Shown: positions 50,201 to 62,684 of the stretch, piece after piece
Layout of the letters: each line of letters starts with the position of its first letter
Position numbering within the stretch: the stretch's first letter is position 1
Assembly: GCA_004154925.1 (NCBI GenBank)
Contig: QJNS01000202.1
Span: 1 to 64,000 of the forward strand
From: Monosporascus cannonballus
Lineage: Eukaryota > Ascomycota > Sordariomycetes > Xylariales
Length of the DNA: 64,000 bases
Reading direction: 5' to 3'
Translations under genes and position numbers: made by a program
The notes under the pieces: model-generated
Database searches by the model: none
Seen by the model: only the letters and a program-made list of their open reading frames with translations
What the model was told of the DNA's origin: nothing

Positions 50201-51152
50201 GATTTAGAAAGGTAAATCGATACAGAAAAAGTTTAAAAAAATCAAAAAGAAATATAAATTAAGGTTTTAGAAAATAAGTTAACGGACAACGAAAAATTAT
50301 ATATTTTAATATTACAACTTAACGTCTTAAAAAACAAAAATATTAAACACATTTAGTAATAAATGGTTTTAAACTTATTAATATTCGATACGAATCAAAC
50401 ACGTGAAAAAACGATTTTATTCTTTAATTATTATGGAATATTAAATGTTAAGAGTTATAAATTAACTTCTTTTAAGTCTTGTAATAAATTTATCAACATA
50501 GAAAATTTTCTAGTGTAAATTAAGTTTTACTTTAAGTTTTATCAAGATTTTTAACGAAAACTTACTAGAAAACAATAGCTATTTTATAACTATTAATAAG
50601 AACGAACTTTTTTAAAATTGGAACTCATTATAAAACAGTACTAATAAAAATACATTGAAAGTTTTTCGGGTATAATTAATTATATTTTGAATAAATCTAG
50701 ATATTTCGAAAACAAAATACGAACTTTATATAAAATATTAAAAAAGAAATAATAAGTATTTAAATAATTTTACTTTTTTCGTTAAACTAGATTAATATCT
50801 CAATATATAACTGAATTTAATCACTTAATAACTCTTTTCAAATTATTAAAAGATTAGTTTACACTTACTATAACAGCTGAAAACTCAAGATAAAAAATAA
50901 ATTATATATAAAACTTAAAATAAGGTTTTTTTACAAACTATGTCGATAAGATTACAGTCGTGAATCGACGAACTTTTATTAACATCTTTTTTAAAAAATT
51001 AATAGACAAAATAACAATAAAATCTTTAGCGGCGAAATTAAAAGAAAAATAAAGGCAAACTTTAAAAAAAGCGAATACCGCTTTAAGGAAATCTAAAAAA
51101 CGAGTACAAAATAGAATATTTTAATTAAAACAACAAAGAACATTTTAAAAAC
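50200..51152 (+). mobile_element. Element C, left part (gypsy relic split by element D)
   Basis: A-rich plus strand ending at the AAAAC target duplication (51,148-51,152). The same pentamer follows element D at 58,031-58,035, so this segment and 58,036-61,085 were one continuous stretch before D inserted. It would hold the gag-side part of element C, but no zinc knuckle was found. Confidence 0.5.
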
Positions 51153-51485
51153 TGTGACGGCTAGGTGGTTTACTCAACTATTAAATCTAAGTCGTACGGG
51201 TTTATATTAGCAGAAGTATCGTGGAAATCTAAGCAATAATACGATAAACTAATTATGTTTTATAATACTAAAAACGTTCTAAATAACGATATTTTAAGAT
51301 TAATAAATTATATTACAAATTGTTATTATTTAAATTACAGATACAATATATCTATATATTTTAATCCGCTTTATCAGTTTACTATCAGTAAATTAATAAT
51401 TCGTTAAGTAACCTGGCCTATTTAATATTCTTTGTTATTTCTATTACAACCTTTTTTAAAGGCCGTAATTTATTAATACATAATA
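51153..51485 (-). repeat. 3' LTR of element D
   Basis: 333 bp, plus-strand TGTGACGGCTAGGTGG... to CATAATA. Aligns with 56,187-56,538 and 57,663-58,030. The first 60 bases keep better composition than the rest. Confidence 0.75.
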
Positions 51486-53679
51486 CGATTTTTTTAAGAA
51501 TCTTGTCTATGAACTTGCTTTTCTTAATAAATTCTTTATCTTGTTAATTATATCTTGGCGTATCTTTAAATATCGTCTTTTTAAACCCAATAAGATTATA
51601 TCTAAACTAATTTAATTAAAGAAAAAAAATTCGAAATTATATTGTATTTCTTTTAACTTTTAAACTCTTGAGGTATTAAATAATAAAAAAGAGTTTTATT
51701 ATAGAAAATAGATACGTTATAACTAGTTACAAAATAATATAACACGTTTTTATTTTAATAGTTATTTATTTTATTAACAAATTTATCGTTTAAAAGAATT
51801 AACTATTGAAAAAGCTTTATTTAATTATTTGCTCGATTATTATATATTTGTCGTCGACGATAATAGTATCAAATATAAAATGACAAATTCGTTAATTGTA
51901 TCCTTTACTTTTACATATCTTTAACGACTTTAAATACCGTAAAAGGAAAATAATGATAAAAGCTCCGGCTTTCAAAAGTATAAATATTATTAATTGAAAT
52001 TTCGTTAATCTGTAAACGCCGACCCTATAAAACATAGATTACAATACTATTCCGGGGTTCGTCGTTATCAATAAAAATGTTTTTTTAAATAAGCGTTAAA
52101 TATTCATTAGCCTTTTCGCAAATTCTTAAATATTTTCGAAATTTGGATAATTTTATTATTTCATTAAGTATTAGGAAAAAAAACTTTATATCGAGCTTTT
52201 ATTCCAAGATATATATTTCTTATTTTTAATTTTTATATCGTTTTATATCGCATGCATATTAATTATACCTATCACTAATTTGATTAAATAAGTATAAAAA
52301 ATTGAATAACATCTAACTTTTAATAAAACGTTTAATTAATAATTATTTTCTGGAATTTTCTTAAAACGTTTATATAGATCGATATTTTTAAAATTGAATT
52401 TCTTTGACTAGTTTCTTTTAATTTAAATATTTTTCGTAATAAAGTAAATTATATTTTCTTTTTAGAAAATTAATTTTTTAATTGTTTTGCGTCATAATAT
52501 TTCTTTCTTTATTTACGTATAAATTCTAACCTTTTTCTATTTCTTCATATGATTATTTACATTATTCTAACGTAAATATTATTTTAATATTAATAGATAT
52601 GTCGTACGTATTTCTGTAAATATTTAATATAAAACCAAGGTTTACGCGGATTAAAATTGGTTTAATAGTTTTATAATTAATTAACATTATAAGTTAAGTA
52701 TATAACAAATAGGTTCTTAACTTAATTACTGTATTTCGAATTAATCTAAGATTTTACAAACGTTTTTAAAGTTTAATTTAAAGGATTTTCTAAACCGTTT
52801 ATTTATACTTTATAAATATTAAATATTTTATAATTCAAATAAATTTAAGTAATAAAGATTTATTAAAACTTTAAAATAAACCTAATTTCTTTATTTAAAA
52901 TATTTTGACATAATAATTCGTATATATTGAAAACAGTGTCTTAAAAAAATTTATATTATTTACATTATATTTTTATTTTACAATAAAACAAAAAATACAA
53001 ACATTTGGTTAATCTATTCGCCATTACCAAAAAACTATTTTTATATATCTTTATAGTTATATTATTTTAATAAAAGGGTTAAATAATAAAATGAATAATA
53101 TTCGGAGTTATAATGTTTCAAAACCCATAATAATTATAATTTGCTTTAGAACTTGTCTCGTTATACTTTATTTTCGTTAAAACGAGTTGTTTATTATCGT
53201 AATTTTGAAATTACAATTTGCTTATTATAAGGAAATAATAAATTTTTAAAGTCGTTTTAAGGTTTTATAAATTCTTATAAATTTATATAATTAATATTTA
53301 TATATTTTACTTATTAAATTTATTTAATATATTTCTAAGCCTTTTTAAAATATTTAGTTTTTTCGGATTTTAATATATTATAGTTGTGTTTTATAACTTG
53401 TTAATACAGAATATATAATATCATATATATTATTATAATTTAATATAAATCTAAATATTTTGAAAATAATATAAGAAATTCTATAACTAGCTTAAAACAA
53501 TCTTTTTAAACATATAATCGTTTATTTAAAGTATTAACTTTATAGTTTTTTAAACTCTTTGTATAAATAACAACGATATTAAAATTCGGTATTTTTGTAT
53601 ATATCGTAATAATTATTTTCAAAATATTTTAATTATAATAAAATAAATAAAATCTTAATATTCTATTTAATTGTTAATC

Positions 53680-53950
53680 TATTACAAATTATCTTCAAGA
53701 AAGTAATTAAATTTGCGAAACACTATAATAATAACCATAAATAATTTATTGACAATAACGTAATTAAATTTGATTTTCTTTAATATAGAAAAAGGAAATT
53801 CAATATTAATTATCAGATTATTATGTTTAATATATATATCGAAATAGCGAGTTTCAAAATAATAAAATATATTAACTTTTATATAATTAATATTTATTTC
53901 TTAGTAATTATATTTTTAATTTTCTGCAATGTTTCTTCGTCTTATAATAT
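53680..53950 (-). pseudogene. Gypsy RNase H fragment (element D)
   Basis: The minus strand reads VNKLFMVIIIVFRKFNYFLE near 53.7 kb, the counterpart of KEFIIIIIKFRKFKYFFENT in element E. The distance from the 5' LTR fits once the inserted LTR is subtracted. Confidence 0.55.
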
Positions 53951-55479
53951 TTACTTAGGCTCTCTTGTTAATAAAGTTAATTAAGATTATAATAATTTTA
54001 TTACAATTTCGAATAAACATTTTATAATAATTAACAACATTTAAAAAATTTATATCTTTTTAACAAGCGTTAACGTTTATAATTTTATATTTAAAGTAAA
54101 ATTGTTTAAATTTAAAAGAATTTATTTGGAAATGAAAATATATATTAAGTATTTTATTTTTTGATTTGTAAAATTAACTTCTGTATACGCCACTTAAAAG
54201 TTTACTATTTTATAACGTTTAAAAATTTTAGAAATATATTTTACTTTTAAACCTTTCCATTTTCAAATAAATAAAATTATATTTGAAGTAATGCATAATA
54301 AAAACGTCCAATGTTTTCGTAATATATAATTTATTATCCGTTAAAAGGTTGCCAATACCTTTGTAAATTTTATTACCGTAACGAAATATTTTTAATTGAT
54401 AATTGTTTTAGTTTTACGAGGCTATATATATTTTTAAAATTGAATATCGTAAATTGTTAGGTTTTATAAAATTAGTTTTTAATTTTTACAGTTAATAATA
54501 ATAATATAGTTTACTTAATAATACACAATTATAAAGTATAATTTGTTGCTTAGTTAATAGAAAAAATATAAAATAATTTATAGATATTTTCGAAAACCGA
54601 ATTTACTTTTTATAACCATATGTTTTATAATTTTAAATACTTAAACTTTATTTCCATTAATATTATAGATAAAATAAAACTTTATATATAACCCTTTTTT
54701 AAAAATATTTTATAATTTTATTTATTATATTTTAATAATTTCGTATTTAGCTTTTTATTGAAAACATATATTTAATTACGATATCATATTAATATATTAT
54801 TGAAGTCTTTTAATTTTTGAAAAAAATATTTTAACTTTTTATTTTATTATTTAAACTTCGTTTTAATAATACCCACGATACCTCGGAGTTTTTTCATTCT
54901 TATTTATTTTATATTTTATGTCTTTAAATAATTGAACTGTTGTTGTATTTTTGTATCTGTATTTATTGTTATTTTTAATTAAATATTAAGATGTTGCATT
55001 TCCTCTTTATCACGTAATAACATATAAGACGAACTGTATTTAATAAATTTTCAATTAATTTAAAGTTTATATAAATATATATATAATAATTTTAAAATTA
55101 TGTTTTAATTTTTAAATAAAACGTTATCCGAATTATGAGTTTAAAACTATTTTTAATTAAAAATCTTGAAATAATTGATTTCGTATAAAGCGTTTTCGTT
55201 ATCTTAAAATTTTGATTTTCGATATTCATAACTATATAAGGTTGTAATATATATTTTTATAATATTTGAAACTTATTAATAATATTTCATATAATATAGC
55301 TTTTGCTTACAATTTCTTAATTTATTATTTTAATATATTAATACGGTCGTTTTTGAACATTTAAAATAATAAAAAAAAGTTGTTTATCGTCGTATTTAAT
55401 GCTTTTTCAAAATATCTTTTAACTTTCCCAAACATTGTTATTTTGCGATTTTTATAATTCTTTCTTATTTTCTTTAATT

Positions 55480-55720
55480 CTTTTCTTAACCTTTCTTAAG
55501 GTTTTTAAGACTTCTTTAAAATTTTAAATTTACTTCCATCTTTTTAAAAGAGATTAATATATTTTTTTATTTCTTTTAATTTTCGTTAATTCTTTATAAT
55601 TTCTTTTGAATTGTTTTAATATTCTTTAATATTTATTATTACCTTTTAATTTCTTCAATCTTCTGTAATTTGCCTTTAATTGTTTTTAATTTTTTAAGGG
55701 GTTTAAAGTTTTTAATTTGT
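55480..55720 (-). repeat. Degenerate TTTCTTTTAAT repeats (element D)
   Basis: Irregular runs of TTTCTTTTAAT-like units, the reverse complement of the AAAGAAATTA array in element F but with lost periodicity. Sits in the corresponding internal region of D. Either an old, decayed array or the unexpanded precursor. Confidence 0.5.
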
Positions 55721-56186
55721 TTAAACCTTTAGCTTTTTAAATTTCTTTAATGTTATTTATGCTTTTATATATAATACTCTCAATTATTATCTTGAATGTT
55801 TTTGTCAGCGTATTATTCTTTACGTTATATTAAATTTCTTCAATTGATTTTAATTTTTTCTTATTAAGAAACTATTTTTTCTTTATATTATATAATATAT
55901 TATGAAGTTTTTAGAATTTATCACTTTTTAAAAAGATTAGTTTAAAAATTATTTTATCGTCAAAATAAAATAAATTTTTTAAAAGCTATAATTTATTATT
56001 ATTAAGACAAAAAGATTATTTCGTTATCAATATTTTTTCATAAATTACTAATCTTGATATTTTAATATTATCGTTTATTTACTTTCTTATTTCCGGTTTG
56101 ATTAAAAAGTCGAATTAAATATATATATATATACATATAAAGTAATTTCGTGAATCGTAATATATTACGTATATTCTATAATACTT

Positions 56187-56538
56187 TGTGACGCCTAAAT
56201 AATTTAACTAATTATTTAATTTTAATCGTACAAGCTTTTGTTCATAAACGTATCGTAACAATTTAAATAATAAATATAATAAACTTATTACATTTTGTAA
56301 TATTAAGGGGATTTTAAATAACAATCTTGAGTACGAATCAAAGCTATTTAAATTGTAATAATAATAAATATATATAATTTATTTCGGCTTATTAACTTAT
56401 TAGCATTAAGTTGGTAATCCTGCTTATTGACTTATTAATAATAAGTTAGTAATCCGTTACGTAATCTAATCGATTTGGTTTTTTTAGCCGTTTCTATTAT
56501 GACCGTGTCTAGAGGCCGTAGCTTGTCAGAACGTAATA
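56187..56538 (-). repeat. Additional LTR inside element D
   Basis: 352 bp, same family and same orientation as D's own LTRs, TGTGACGCCTAAATAATT... to AACGTAATA. No RT or gag pair belongs to it, so it is probably a solo LTR left from an insertion into D, or the trace of unequal recombination. Flanking pentamers (TACTT and TAACA) do not match. Confidence 0.65.
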
Positions 56539-57662
56539 TAACAACTAAGAATTTTAATACAAATGTTTTTATTTATTTTAATATTTTTTTATTTTTTCTT
56601 ATTTTTTTAAAGGCGTATTATTTTTTTTTAATAATTTAGGCCAATTTTTCAATTCTTTATATATTATATTAGCCTTATTATTATATTACCTATATCTCGT
56701 ATTGAATTAAGATTATCTTAATAATTTTAGTATAACCTTTTTTAATTATTTTTAAATTATTTTTTCGTTGTAAATATTTAAATATTTGTTATAAAGGTTT
56801 TAGTTTTATATAAATAGTTTAATAATATTTTACTTCGTTATATTTATAATATTTAATTTACTTTGAATTACTATATTAAATCGTTTCGAATTGTATAGTA
56901 TTAGCGCAGTATTCCAGGATATAAATAATATAATATTTTTTTCTTGGTTTTTGAATTAAAGTTGATATTTTAAATTATATTAACTTTTTATATTTTATTC
57001 GTTTAACCTATTTTTAATTTAATAATTTCGATAATATACCGTTTCAAAGTTTTAAATTTTAGAAACTTTACACCTTTGTTTCTAATATTACATTTCGATT
57101 TTATAATATAGTAATGAACTTATTACATTTGTTATTCTTTAATTTCGTTTTAATTATAAGGCTTTTGAAAATAATAACTTATTTCGCAATAAAGATTTTC
57201 TGGTTTAATTATAAGATTTATTACATCGTAATTCTTTTTATAAAGGTTTTCGAAATTAATGTTTAATTTTTTTTAAAGTTGGTATAATTAAAAAAGAAAA
57301 TTTAATAATTTTTTCATAATAAATCTTTATATTTTTATAGTAATCTCTTAGAATTCATCTTAATTAATCGAAAATCTTTTCTATTTAAAACTGTTATAAC
57401 AAAGATTCTATTTATATATTTTCAAATCTTTAAACTTTTTTAGTTATAAAATTAAATCTTTTTACTTTATATTCTGTTATATTAATACTAATTAAAATAA
57501 ACTTTTTAGATTATTAATTATTTAATTTACTTTTGAATTTCTAAACATTCTATTAAAATTATATTCTTATTAAAAATATAGGTTTTGTTTATTAATTAAT
57601 TTTTCTAATTCCAATAACCTTTTTTAAAATTCAGCGTGATTATTAAATAAATATTTAAAATA

Positions 57663-58030
57663 TACAATAATTAAATAATTTAATTAATCATTTATTTTAA
57701 ACTATGTCCGTTTATATTTATAACAACATTTTAAAATTTGACAAAACAATATATTAAATTTATTACGTTATGTAATATTAGAAATATTTCAAATAACGAT
57801 ATTTTAATATTAATAAATTACAGCATTTATTATTATTGCTTAATTTATAAAAATAATAAATATATATACTTTAATTTAACTTATGAACTTATTTCTAATA
57901 AGTTATTAATCTGGCTTATTGGTTTATTATTACTAAGTTGGTAATTCGTTACGTACCTAGTCCACTTAGTTTTTTTTGACTATTCTTATTGCGATTATCT
58001 CTAAAGGCCATGGCTTGTTAGGACGTAACA
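57663..58030 (-). repeat. 5' LTR of element D
   Basis: 368 bp. On the plus strand it ends CTTGTTAGGACGTAACA at 58,030, the best-preserved terminus of the family, directly followed by AAAAC. The other end (TACAATAATTAAATAATTT) is a RIP-altered TGTGACGCCTAAATAATTT. Confidence 0.75.
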
Positions 58031-58035
58031 AAAAC

Positions 58036-61000
58036 CAATATTTTTTTAAAAAAGAATTTTGAAAAAAAGAATTTTTGAAACATAAAAAAAGTAAAAACAA
58101 TTAAATAAAAAATTGAACATGAGATTCAAAATATAAACAAATTAGCTCGATTTCTTTCAAGTAAAATTTATTATTATTACAATTATTTAAATTCAGCAAA
58201 ATATTTTAAATGACCAAAACATTTTAATTACTAGAACTTTAAAATTGAAATTTATAAATATTTTTTAAAATAAAGTATTTCTAAAATACTTATAAAACTA
58301 ATATACATTTATTAAATTAATATTTATAAATATAAAATATATAATAAAAACAATTAGGTTTAACTAAATATTTATAACTTTAAATAATTATTGCTCTAAT
58401 TCTATAAACTTGCAAAATTTATAGCATATATTCAGATATTACGAAAAAAACCCTTTGCAACTTATTATATTTTATTTGTTACTACAACATTTATCTTATG
58501 CATTTAAAATGTGAAAAAAAAGCCTTTTTACTAGAATAAAATAATAAAATATTAACGAAATTTAGAGAAAAATACAAAAGCATAAAATTTGTCGCATAGT
58601 CAAAACATCTTAAATTTTGTTATTTATAATTTATATTAAAATAAAATTACAAAAATATAGCGTAAAGATATTTTTATTATTTTTCGATATTACACGATTA
58701 ATAGAAATTTCAAAATATAAACACGGTTGGTTTAAGAAGCAAAATTTGATTTTATAATCTAAAAATAATAAAACTAAAAACCGAACTAAAAAATAATTTC
58801 GTATGAATGTTAATACGGTCGAAAGAAATGATACAATATATAAATAATTACTATATTAAGTATACCGCTTAACAAAATCGACAATAAATATACCTTTCGT
58901 AAATTAATTATAATAATTAAAAAACAATAAAAGCTTGTGCAAATAGAAAATCGAAAAATTATAATTTATAAAACGTTACATAAAATAATAAAAAAAATAA
59001 ATCATTAAAATTTAAAACCTTTTTAGTTTATAAATAAGATATTTAAGGTTATAATTAACATAAAAATAACAAGGGATATTATCTTTTTAAAGGTAATATA
59101 AAATACGCAAGTTTTTAAAAATATAAGTTAAAATGCTATAAATTAGTTACGTTAAATGAAATCGTATTTAAATATAAAAATAAACTGATTTTTAAAAAAC
59201 GCCGATAAACTTGAAATAGATATTTAAAGATATGAAGAATAACTTGTATTATATATAGTCGCCATTTTAAACTATAATATTATTCTAGATATATTATAAC
59301 TTAAATTTAACAATTTACATATTATCTAGAAAAAGTGAACTTCTTTATAAAACAATAAAATATTAAAATTAAAAAGGATTATCACGATATTTATTATACG
59401 GTGTAAAAGATTCAAAATATAATCTAAATCTTTATTATATCTTTTAAATATCGAAATTTTATTAAATTATTTGAAAAAGAAAAGATTAAATATTATTACC
59501 GTATAGTTAATAAAAACATTAGATATTTATTAAAAAAGATATTATATTAAATTTTACAAAAGTTACTAAATAAATTTAAAGAAACAAAACCTTCGCGATA
59601 TAAACCATAATTAAATTTAAAAAAGAATTTATTTAACCTCTTAATTTTTCTATCAAATACCCCGTTTTCATAGTATTAAAGTTAAAAACAGTAAATAAAA
59701 TATTAACGACAATAAAAGTATTATTTATTAAGAAATAATTAATTACAAATAGCTAAATAATATTATAATTAAAAATAAATAGTTTTGATTTTTATAAACT
59801 TTTTTTAAAAAAATATATTAATAAAACAAAATAATTGACGGCTTTTAATTTCCGAAATGATTAGTATAAAATTAAATTAATTCAGAGAAAGAAAACGAAA
59901 ATAGTGTTTAAAATAATGTACGAACTTTACGAATATCAAATAATTCTTACAAAATTTATTAATACTTTAATAAATTGTTAACGTTTAATTATAATTATGT
60001 TTTAAAACACCTTAGATAAATTTATATTTATTTATCTTAATAATATTTTCTTTTATTCAAAAGCCGTAGAAAAATATAAATAGGACGTAATTGAAGTCCT
60101 TAAAATTTTAAATACTATAAATGTTTAACTTCGCCCTTTTAAAAACGTATAATATATATAAAAATTAAATTTTGTAAACTTTTATTTTTATTTTCGATTA
60201 AATTTAAATCTAAGATTTTAAGTTACAAGCAGTTAAAAACTACCTTATTTTAAACAAAGGAAACGTTATAAATATTTGACAGATTTTAAAATTTACAGAT
60301 TATGTGGGTAATTTAATTAAGAGATATAACGATATTATTAAATTATTAATAAAGCTAATTATGAAAAAAAAACACGTTAAAAATTCAAATTTTTAAAGAA
60401 AATTAAATAAAACCTTTTAAAGATTAAAAATTGAAATTATTAAAAGATTTATTCTGCGATTACTTGATACTATTAAAAAACGACTAAATATAAAAATTCT
60501 ATATTATGTTCTAAATATAATTTTAAAATAATAAATAAATAATAAAAATAGTTCTTAAAAATGCATTATTTAAAGGTATTTCGTAATATAAAATTTAAAT
60601 AGCCGATTTATAATAAGATATTACTAGTAATTATTAATACTTTTAATTAAACTTTTTTAATATTTACTTTAATTTAAAACCGGTATTACATTTATGCAAA
60701 TATAGTAACTAAATAAAGATATAAAATCTAAATAGTTTTTCTATTTAAATTTAACTTTAAAATATATTATATTAAAAAAGAAAATTATCTAAGCGGATAT
60801 TGTCAGCTGTAAAAAAATACAATTTTAAAGGTTTTAAAAAAAGAATATGCATATATTATAATATAATAAAAATAACAATATTTAACTGTGCGAAATAGTG
60901 AACAAGCCGCTATTCGAATTATTAACGCAATTCCGAAATTTCTGTAATATAAAAAAAATTTAACACAATCCAGTAATTAAACGGATAATCTAAGAACCAA

Positions 61001-61085
61001 TCACAGTATTACGGCAAAATCTATATCTTTAAAATCTAATAAAAATAAGTTGTAAAGAAATTCTATAAAAAACTTATTATACGAA
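58036..61085 (+). mobile_element. Element C, right part (gypsy relic)
   Basis: A-rich plus strand with a readable RT near 60 kb. Continuous with 50.2-51.15 kb before insertion of D. It stops at the sharp composition change near 61,085, where RNase H, integrase and a 3' LTR are missing, so element C is truncated at the edge of the AT-rich block. Confidence 0.65.
59830..60140 (+). pseudogene. Gypsy reverse transcriptase (element C)
   Basis: A single frame reads FNFRND-stop-YKIKLI, then VFKIMYELYEYQIIL (from about 59,904), then LDKFIFIYLNNIFFYSKAVE, with YLNN at 60,033-60,044. This is the gypsy order DLRxAYxQIRI, KTAFRTRYGLYEYxVMPFGL and FIxVYLDDILIYSK. Both catalytic Asp of YLDD are Asn (GAT to AAT), the change RIP makes on the opposite strand. 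About 80 residues stay in one frame, so point mutation rather than indels killed it. Confidence 0.8.
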
Positions 61086-61089
61086 TATT

Positions 61090-61640
61090 AAGGAATTCGT
61101 CATCTCCGTCAGGACACCGTTCTACGACGAGCTTTCTCGGCTCCTGATTTCGAAGTTGATTAGCCGTTCGGTCTGCATATGCAAAAGCAGTACTAGCGGT
61201 GTAACCTATAATAATAAGTGGAAAAAGTTCCTAAGTAACAATGTAATCTGCTAAAACGCCTGCATAACCCGATACAAGCTGATAATTTTCATCTATCGAA
61301 TCTTGGATAAATTTTAAAAGGGTTTTTGCCACAGAATATAATTTTGTAGCAGGATGGGGGCATAGAGTATTATCTTAACTCTGCAACCTGTTAAAAGGAG
61401 CGGTAAGGGCATTTTTCGTATTTTCCACGAATTGCTGCCGGTTATAATAAAACTAATTATATAGCGGTCGGAATTCCATCCTAGAAATAAATTTCGGCGG
61501 CTTTGTTTTTAAGTTTTTAAAGTTTTATTCGTTGCAAAACGTTTGTAATACGAGCTAAATAAACGTATTCGAAGATTCGGCCTTACGAACTTTATAAAAG
61601 TCGTAGTAATAAATGTAATTTTTAATAACAAATTATTACA
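61090..61640 (-). pseudogene. C-terminal coding segment beside the HeLo pseudogene
   Basis: A minus-strand frame of about 180 codons with only about five stops (TAG/TAA), running from YDFYKVRKAESSNTF (about 61,630) through KLYSVAKTLLKFIQDSIDEN and FAYADRTANQLRNQEPRKLV to GDDEF at 61,093. Composition is close to normal at its end. It is in a different frame from the HeLo segment upstream; an intron or a frameshift between about 61,700 and 61,640 could join them, or it may be a separate gene. No domain recognised. Element C's AT-rich DNA abuts its downstream end. Confidence 0.5.
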
Positions 61641-61655
61641 GCTGGGTATTTTGCT

Positions 61656-62684
61656 CTAAGTACGACACGAGATGGTAAAGGAGTCGGCGGCCGGAAAGAT
61701 AAAGAGCCGCCGGCCTTTTGGATAACGTTCGGTATTAACGATTAACCACTGGCTTCCGGTATTCGTTTCGGAATCATAATTCGGCGCGTCGAGATAGATG
61801 GCGGTCGGCTGCAGGTTATATAAAACCTTATAAAGGACTTGGCGATATATCTTTATAAAATAGTTTATTAGGTTAACGGCTTTTGGAATTAATTCCTAGT
61901 TGTAAAAACCGGTACTGACTAAAGTTCCGACGGCGGAACCAGCCGTTTTAACGGGTTTGGTAAAAGACGAATTGTCGATACGTTACAATTGGGATAAACG
62001 CAAGCTAGTAACATCGGCGATAGAGTTCTTTCCGCCGATCCGGGCTTATTCGATTATCTTAAGTTTTAATATATTGTAGATAAAGTTAACTTCGGCTTAA
62101 ATAAATTGTCGTTATCGATACAGGACCTTATAATCGGTTATAAAACCCTTTAGGTCGTCGATAAAATCCTTAAGATATAGCACCAGCTTTTCGAATTTCT
62201 GCTTATCCCCGATTATTTACCGATCTACTGATAGAATAATAGATTGTTTCTGGACATATCGTACAGGCGATGTTAAATTGGCCAAAGTTAAAACCTAAAA
62301 TAAAAGTCGCAGAGCTAACGCGTTTAATATGTTCGTTATAACAGATTTGTTCCTACTGAGTTCTGCTAACGAAAATCCGTAACGTTTAAATAACATCCTA
62401 TAATCCTAGAATAACGTAATAATACGGTATAAGGTTTTCGATACGGCCAAACGGATTTTTTCGCTTTATTGATTTATTTAAGCATCCGAACCGTCGCCGT
62501 CGATAATACCGTCAGTACGGCCTTACGTCAAAAACCGTAAGCGCTTATTAATATATTTCGTATCGAGAAATAAATAATTACGTCCGAAATAATATCTTCG
62601 TTAAATAAAGTAAAAATAATTAATGTAGGTCGAAAACAGGCCGGCTAGGCCGACGACGCTAACGGCGAGGCCTACGGGCTCTAT
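61656..62684 (-). pseudogene. HeLo-domain protein pseudogene (RIP-inactivated)
   Basis: A single minus-strand frame of 343 codons from 62,684 to a TAG at 61,656. The first codon is ATA where ATG is expected, then EPVGLAVSVVGLAGLFSTY, which matches the N-terminus of fungal HeLo domains. Later blocks also fit: LRFLT...GR, LFKRYGFSLAEL and GDKQKFEKLVLYLKDFIDDL. About a dozen in-frame stops are all TAA or TAG with no TGA, as expected from CAA/CAG decay. The C-terminal part (PTAIYLDAPNYDSETNTG) is well preserved and unrecognised. HeLo domains are membrane-acting modules of fungal regulated cell death and heterokaryon incompatibility. The lost start codon and stops mean no product. Family call from motif reading only. 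Confidence 0.7.

Larger units (their letters stand above)
51153..58030 (-). mobile_element. Element D: gypsy element with target duplication
   Basis: 6,878 bp on the minus strand: 5' LTR 57,663-58,030, internal region, 3' LTR 51,153-51,485, flanked on both sides by AAAAC, a 5-bp duplication usual for Ty3/gypsy. The T-rich plus strand agrees with minus-strand coding. A segment at 54,325-54,368 is the reverse complement of 27,565-27,610 in element E (AACCTTTTAACGGATAATA), and RNase H text lies at about 53.7-53.9 kb. An extra LTR (56,187-56,538) sits in the gag region; without it the length is about 6.5 kb, as for E. No working gene remains. Confidence 0.8.
920..61085. other. RIP-type AT-rich isochore
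   Basis: Continuous, extremely AT-rich sequence between two normal-composition gene blocks. Wherever a protein frame can still be traced (gag at 21.8-22.7 kb, copia pol at 33-36 kb, gypsy RT at 4.0, 27.2 and 60.0 kb), stops are overwhelmingly TAA/TAG at positions expected to be Gln. Conserved Gly, Cys, Arg and Pro are replaced as C-to-T and G-to-A changes would predict. This is the expected product of RIP on repeats in Pezizomycotina. A-rich and T-rich domains alternate along the plus strand and track the coding direction of the buried elements (A-rich on the coding strand). Confidence 0.9.

Noticed and set aside
57738..57944. A 68-codon plus-strand frame
   Set aside because: Falls entirely within the 5' LTR of element D, which is non-coding.
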